In this document: positions 61,448 to 64,000 of the stretch, piece after piece
Position numbering within the stretch: the first letter of the stretch is position 1
Layout: each line of letters begins with the position of its first letter
Origin: Sipunculus nudus
Lineage: Eukaryota > Annelida > Sipuncula > Golfingiida > Sipunculidae
Direction of reading: 5' to 3'
DNA: 64,000 nt
Assembly (NCBI GenBank): GCA_026874595.1
Contig: CM049316.1
Span: 24,823,839-24,887,838, forward strand
Notes under the pieces: generated by a model
What the model was told of the DNA's origin: nothing
What the model saw: the letters and a program-made list of their open reading frames with translations, nothing else
The model's database searches: none
Program-made: the position numbers and the translations under genes

Positions 61448-64000
61448 TGTATAATGTACAGAACCAAATGGAAGTCAAACAGTGAATATTAACAATTTCT
61501 TTATTGACAAATCAATGTAACAAACATGCTGTAAAATATGTTCCATCTATAAATCATTATTGTCACTGTAATCAAGGATTTTAGATTCATTGTTAGATAA
61601 CATCTGCTTCAATAAAAAAAAAGAGTGACATATCTCATAGTGATGCCATGATTAATATGTTTTTATCTGTATAAACTTAAGCATGAATGATTTGAAATAA
61701 ATAGTGAAAGGTGAAAAATACTCTATGAAAGGTACCCATTATCATGTATTCATGGTTATAGATTCCTACTGAAAGGTTGCATGAAAGTCATTCTGTGTTT
61801 GAAAAATATATAAAGATCACTGGAGCAACATAAACAAGAGAGCGGTACATACTTTCTAATACATGCTGCCAGGGTTAGTACAGAAATATTAAAAAGAAAT
61901 ATAATAATTAAAAGATAATCGCCCCATTCTCCATACTTTTTTGGTTCCAGAGTCTGTGGGACAATTTTTTTTGGTGGCCTAATGAGTGATGAACCGATGA
62001 TTTTCCTGTGTACAGTAAATGCACATAAGTAGGCTAAACACAGATCATTACACAATGGTATTTTCAACAGATTCCTCTTTTGTACAAACTGAACCAGTCT
62101 GCAAAGGAAACTTTGCTGTTTACTAACAAAGTAAGAATGACACCTAGAAACAATGCCAGGAACATATTCCACTATACAGTGAGAGACACAGCAGTATGTA
62201 TATTTACATTAAACAGGGATTGAGATTATCTGGTATATCCACAATGCACCATCATTAGCATCACTGAGTCATTTTGTATAAAACAAGTGACCCTTGGGTC
62301 ATGACGCTAAGCTGCCAAGCATGACCTGCGACATCATGGGCTGAGATTCACAACTTCCAGTCAAATTTTTGAAGAACCTATTTGCCAGTTTGTTGAAATT
62401 TTCTACGACAACAGAAATATATATCACCTATGTCTGATTAAAACACAGTGAATTGATGGTCTGAGGAAAAATGTATGATTGTTAAGCTATCAGGAACTAT
62501 TCCCATAGCTTGCTTGATACCTGTCAGTCTCAAAAGGAACACCACAAAGGGCAAATTTTAGATCAAAATATTTAGCAAAAATCAAGGAAATCCTTGCAAG
62601 AATTATTGAGAAACGGGTGCTTCTGTATGAATTTTTATTCAATACAAGCCAACTGTACTGCACTTTTATAAATGATGGTAATATTTATTAAGAAATATTT
62701 GACCAAATCCTTTGCAAGATTACATTAATATACGTCTGACTGCATTCACTTTAACAGTCCTTGAGATAATATGATCAAAAGGAATTTAAAGATGGTTGCC
62801 TGGTGGCCATATTGGACTTCTGACAGGTCTGAAATCAGACAACAAACATCCTCTAAATCTGACCAAACATTGAAGAAAAATCATTGAAACTGCACTGACA
62901 AAAGGATTTCTAAGGTGGCTAACTGGCAGACATAATGGATTTCTGACAGGTCTGACATTTGATATCACACATCCTCTAATAAGAGACCAAACTTGGGGCA
63001 AATTCTCCAAAGGATGTTACAGTAATGAATGACCAAAACAATTCAAAAGGCATGTTCAGGCCCTCATATCAGATTTTATATATGCCAATATAAAAAGTGT
63101 AAGTCCAATATTTTTTATTCTCTCTCTGCTTTTCAATGGGGTCAGCAGGGTAGGTACACTGCAAAACATGAAAGAAAAGAAATGCAGAAAGCATGACTAA
63201 GAGTCTTGTAATAAAAAAAGCCATCCTAAATCAAGGTGCACATCCACATATTATGAGAACAAACACTTGCTTTATATCTGGTGATTAATATAAAAATATT
63301 CAGATATCTAGGAAACTAAGTTTATTGCTATGATTCCATAAAATAAACTGCAAAATCTCCCATCATCAAGATTCCCATCATCTTATAAATCAGTAGCTAA
63401 ACCTTAATACTATTCTCTCATAGTCTTAATGCCTGGCTGAAACATTCCGGCAACAGTGTTTTTGTTATGCAGAAGGAGGTACTTGTCACTCAGCCTTATC
63501 ACTTAATAGGCTTATACAAAAAGGAGTCATATGTCACCAGTGTCACTCACAATTACAGCTACACAGTGAGATGTACAAGTTGGATCGCAATTGTTATATA
63601 TACAAGAAAAATAGAGATGGTCTACAAAATATGTTATTGTGAACATCCCTGACCTATGACCTTGGCCTTTTGCCCACATATCAACTGGATTCTTTCTAAA
63701 TGATGGGTAACTACTAATCACTTAAATCTGGTGTAATTACTTGGCAACCAATGAGTAAATAACTTTGGCCTGCAACCTTTAACCTCCTGACCAGCTGACC
63801 CCAAAATCAATAAGTTATTTCTTCAAGCAAAAAGACCTATAAATAAGAAGTTTGAATCAAATTGAGTAATGCATAGATGTGGCATATGTGAAATGTTGAA
63901 CAGTTTCACAAGCATTTAGAACCATTTAATATTGTGACCTTAAACTTTGACCTTTTGAACTCCAACATCAATAGGCTTCTTTCCCTTTTGGTAGGTAAGC

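Larger units (their letters stand above)
60822..64000. other. Intergenic region downstream of HSF2BP
   Basis: HSF2BP 3' UTR to about 61130, then the AT microsatellite. A tandem pair of about 120 bp units follows at about 62780-62990 (GGATTTCTGACAGGTCTGAC-like). At 63640-64000 there are degenerate repeats of TGACCTTGACCTTTTGACC type. No supported gene. Confidence 0.6.

Noticed and set aside
61756-62172. 138-codon minus-strand frame with two hydrophobic stretches
   Set aside because: No recognisable family, no flanking exon or promoter evidence, and AT-rich composition makes chance hydrophobic segments common. Transcript evidence would be needed.

Overview
The window is an AT-rich, repeat-dense animal nuclear sequence with spliced genes, long introns and GT-AG junctions. 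It is most likely from a bivalve or other mollusc. The repeat landscape supports this: tRNA-derived SINEs, many short TIR elements, TCCG-rich satellites, and Helentron-like elements with tandem cores. The species assignment is inference; the animal assignment is not.

Four complete protein-coding genes could be assembled exon by exon, with reading phase agreeing at every junction. (1) LONP2, the peroxisomal Lon protease, lies on the minus strand (17 coding exons, 843 aa, ending in the peroxisomal signal SKL). Its first exon is isolated by a 9.7-kb, transposon-filled intron. (2) A DUSP3-like dual-specificity phosphatase lies on the plus strand (3 coding exons, 231 aa, HCKQGVSRS active site). 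(3) An ortholog of the poorly characterised human C18orf63 (DUF4708) lies on the minus strand (13 coding exons, 632 aa, one GC-AG intron, a SAP-like C-terminus). (4) HSF2BP/MEILB2, the meiotic BRCA2-binding armadillo protein, lies on the plus strand (9 coding exons, 328 aa). LONP2 and DUSP are divergent, DUSP and C18orf63 convergent, and C18orf63 and HSF2BP divergent with about 2.1 kb between their start codons.

Layout: 1-3652 is intergenic with repeats; 3653-29763 LONP2; 29764-31391 is the divergent promoter interval; 31392-38997 DUSP3-like; 38998-40720 is the convergent 3' interval; 40721-52488 C18orf63; 52489-54591 is the second divergent interval; 54592-60821 HSF2BP; 60822-64000 is intergenic with repeats and no gene I can support.

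Mobile DNA is the other main content. LONP2 intron 1 holds a 3,865-bp Mutator-like transposon with terminal inverted repeats, an 8-bp target duplication and a transposase split by one frameshift. A paralogous repeat 1.3 kb away preserves the unoccupied insertion site. Two related families of Helentron-like elements (three copies of one, one tandemly duplicated copy of the other) have hairpins at both ends and tandem cores built around the palindrome GGTGGCGCCACC. At least ten smaller TIR elements, several SINEs, a 73-bp hairpin minisatellite and assorted microsatellites fill much of the rest. I see no operon-like or novel multi-gene system. The most interesting items are the mobile elements, the C18orf63-HSF2BP pair and the C18orf63 gene model.
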